Shown in pieces: positions 15,962-17,202 of a stretch of DNA of 17,202 nt. How positions within the stretch are numbered: the stretch's first letter is position 1; every line of letters begins with the position of its first letter. The position numbers and the translations under genes are program-made. The notes below the pieces were generated by a model. It was not told the origin of the DNA, ran no database searches, and worked only from the letters and a program-made list of their open reading frames with translations. Origin of the DNA: Dehalococcoidia bacterium UBA6627. GTDB taxonomy: Bacteria; Chloroflexota; Dehalococcoidia; UBA2979. Where the stretch lies: NCBI GenBank assembly GCA_002455955.1, contig DKLZ01000064.1, forward strand, positions 1 through 17,202. Direction: 5' to 3'.

Positions 15962-16555
15962 CTAGTCACGCAAGTGACAGCAATCGTTAACCGCAGTGAC
16001 TTCGCACCCTCTCACACGATGTTCGATAACAGTCAACGAGCAGTTAGCAATCCGCGTACGAGGTGAGACATCGATAGGAAGCGCAAAAAGATGTGCCAAA
16101 GTTTGGATAATCGTCCCACCATGGCAAGCGACAACCGCGAAATCATCTCTATGACGCTCTAACAGTTCATCAACTGCCTGCGCCACACGACTACGAAACT
16201 GCCTATGACCTTCTTCACCGGGAACAGCACCTCGGCCCCAGTCGACTGCTGTGAGGTCATATTTCTTCGCGATATCTGTCCACGCAAGGCCTTCCGCCTC
16301 ACCATATTCGTATTCATTCAACTCAACAATTTCCTCGACATCTAAATCATGATGTCTGGCGATCGCTAAAGCAGTCTGTGAAGCTCGTCGCAATCGACTC
16401 GAATACACAGAAACGACTGGTTCCGGTGCAAGACGAACACCAACTTGTTGCGCTTGAAGACGACCCCGGTCAGTCAAGTCAAGATCCAACGATCCTGTGA
16501 TCACGCCTCGAGCATTTCCTTCCGATTCACCATGACGTACGAAAACTACTGTCAT
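15962..16555 (-). CDS. Histidine phosphatase family protein (phosphoglycerate-mutase-like)
   Basis: Seen: VFVRHGESEGN at residues 4-14 with the phosphoryl-accepting H8 and R7, TDRGRLQAQ, SSRLRRASQTA (R54), an acid at E81 in ELNEYEYGEAEG, and the second His in ACHGGTI (H145). All catalytic residues of branch 1 are present. The 197 aa suit a small phosphatase rather than a glycolytic mutase, which is longer. Candidates are a cobalamin-pathway alpha-ribazole phosphatase, a sugar-phosphate phosphatase, or a metal-independent phosphoserine phosphatase; sequence alone does not decide. The ATG overlaps the stop of the NUDIX gene (ATGA), so the two are co-translated. Confidence 0.9.
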   Translation of the reverse strand: MTVVFVRHGESEGNARGVITGSLDLDLTDRGRLQAQQVGVRLAPEPVVSVYSSRLRRASQTALAIARHHDLDVEEIVELNEYEYGEAEGLAWTDIAKKYDLTAVDWGRGAVPGEEGHRQFRSRVAQAVDELLERHRDDFAVVACHGGTIIQTLAHLFALPIDVSPRTRIANCSLTVIEHRVRGCEVTAVNDCCHLRD

Positions 16556-17136
16556 CCGTGCCTCGCAGCAGGCTCGATTAGCTCGAGAAACTGACTAAGC
16601 ATCCGAGCGGTTGCACCCCAAATTATATGTGCACCGTATGCATAAGCTGGAGTTATTTCGATAGAACCATCTTGCTCAACTGCCTTCCAAGCTCGTGCCT
16701 CCTCTGACAGGAGATGAGCTACCGGTACATGAAACAGCTCGCGCACTTCACGTTCAGCCTCAACAAACTCGACCCTCACATCGCTCGAAATCACACCAAC
16801 AAATGGTCGAATAAGATAGTTCGTACCACCTGTAACTGTGTCATCAAGACGCCCATAGATCTCAATAAGATCCCCAGACACTCCTATTTCTTCTTTAGTT
16901 TCACGCAATGCAGTTTCCAGTAGAGTGCCATCCTCTGTATCTCGTGCACCTCCAGGGAAACTGATTTGGCCCTTGTGATAGCGGACACGCTCTGTCCGGT
17001 GCTGAAAAACAAGATGCTCGACGCCAGCGATCTGATGCATCAGGAGGAGCACTCCCGACTCACGACGATTAACATTTGACAACTCATTAGGTCGAAAACT
17101 GGTCAGTGCTTCACGTATCTGGTGACGGAACATCAT
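16552..17136 (-). CDS. NUDIX hydrolase, CoA pyrophosphatase (NudL/YeaB) type
   Basis: Probably cleaves CoA or other nucleoside diphosphate derivatives to 4'-phosphopantetheine and 3',5'-ADP. Seen: QHRTERVRYHKGQISFPGG at about residues 45-63, the upstream signature typical of CoA-type NUDIX enzymes, then the Nudix box GGARDTED with ALRETKEEIG (about 62-85); the spacing inside the box equals that of NudL as I recall it. The length of about 195 aa is normal. Starts available are TTG 17139, ATG 17136 and ATG 17133; a GGAG upstream is 4 bases from the first ATG and 7 from the second, so either ATG is likely. It is cotranscribed with the histidine phosphatase and lies about 30 bases after a tRNA gene on the same strand. 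Confidence 0.9.
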   Translation of the reverse strand: MMFRHQIREALTSFRPNELSNVNRRESGVLLLMHQIAGVEHLVFQHRTERVRYHKGQISFPGGARDTEDGTLLETALRETKEEIGVSGDLIEIYGRLDDTVTGGTNYLIRPFVGVISSDVRVEFVEAEREVRELFHVPVAHLLSEEARAWKAVEQDGSIEITPAYAYGAHIIWGATARMLSQFLELIEPAARHG

Positions 17137-17152
17137 CAATCTCCGGAATCAT

Positions 17153-17170
17153 CCTTCAACGTTTTGAAGG
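17153..17170 (-). repeat. Perfect hairpin between tRNA and NUDIX gene
   Basis: Seven-base arms CCTTCAA and TTGAAGG around a 4-base loop. It begins at the base after the encoded CCA of the tRNA. No T run follows in the direction of transcription, so it is more likely a processing or pausing element than an intrinsic terminator. Confidence 0.5.
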
Positions 17171-17202
17171 TGGTGGGCCCGCCAGGATTCGAACCTGGGA
17201 CC
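17171..17202 (-). tRNA. tRNA gene, 3' end only (isotype unknown)
   Basis: Read on the minus strand: a variable-loop end, T stem CCAGG, T loop TTCGAAT, T stem CCTGG, acceptor strand CGGGCCC, discriminator A and an encoded CCA. All five T-stem pairs are Watson-Crick. The anticodon and 5' half are beyond the right edge, so the amino acid cannot be assigned; the acceptor implies a 5' end GGGCCCG, seen in several isotypes. Confidence 0.93.

Noticed and set aside
17171..17202. Assigning the tRNA to lysine or another isotype from its acceptor stem
   Set aside because: The anticodon is outside the window, and a GGGCCCG acceptor with discriminator A occurs in several isotypes.
1..17202. Frequent TCGAT/GATCG words as a possible genome-wide palindromic repeat
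   Set aside because: They fall mostly in codons for Ile, Asp, Arg and Ser in coding regions, and no longer conserved unit repeats around them; enrichment cannot be judged without a background count.

Overview
The window is ordinary, densely packed bacterial chromosome of moderate GC. It carries 15 protein genes that I can name or assign to a family, one of them cut by the left edge, plus the 3' end of a tRNA gene at the right edge. I see no mobile element, CRISPR array, phage gene or toxin/defence gene. No gap between genes reaches 300 bases; the longest is about 200 bases (5540-5741). The gene set suggests a Gram-positive-like or deep-branching lineage, and I lean to Chloroflexota (Dehalococcoidia/SAR202-like). 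The reasons are the der-plsY-gpsA order, a CdaA/YbbR pair, MutS2, a class-V transaminase beside serA in place of a classical SerC, and unusual GpsA and PlsY glycine motifs. This assignment is inference from memory of gene order and motifs, not a database result.

Layout, left to right. Positions 1-4551 form a minus-strand run cdaA > cdaR (YbbR) > der > plsY > gpsA. Its first three junctions overlap by 4 bases or abut, so it is very likely one operon linking c-di-AMP synthesis, ribosome assembly and phospholipid precursor synthesis. Upstream, also on the minus strand, lie argF (arginine synthesis) and a DUF1015 gene. A plus-strand HIT-family gene diverges from DUF1015 and converges on a minus-strand block of transaminase > serA > rph. 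That block supplies two of the three steps of serine synthesis from 3-phosphoglycerate, followed by RNase PH.

The plus-strand genes selA and mutS2 (overlapping) and a TauE/SafE-type permease diverge from the serine block. The permease converges on a two-gene minus-strand operon: a CoA-pyrophosphatase-type NUDIX hydrolase and a histidine phosphatase, overlapping by 4 bases. The tRNA 3' end lies about 30 bases upstream of the NUDIX gene, separated from it by a perfect 7-bp hairpin.

The functional thread in the middle is serine. SerA and the transaminase make phosphoserine, no classical HAD-type SerB is present, and the divergent SelA uses seryl-tRNA(Sec). Two neighbours, the DUF1015 protein and the histidine phosphatase, are speculative candidates for serine-related chemistry. 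I found no convincing undescribed multi-gene system. The points most worth a second look are an Asp in place of the usual HCLP-motif Cys in ornithine carbamoyltransferase, a possible CTG start for MutS2, and the DUF1015-serine association.
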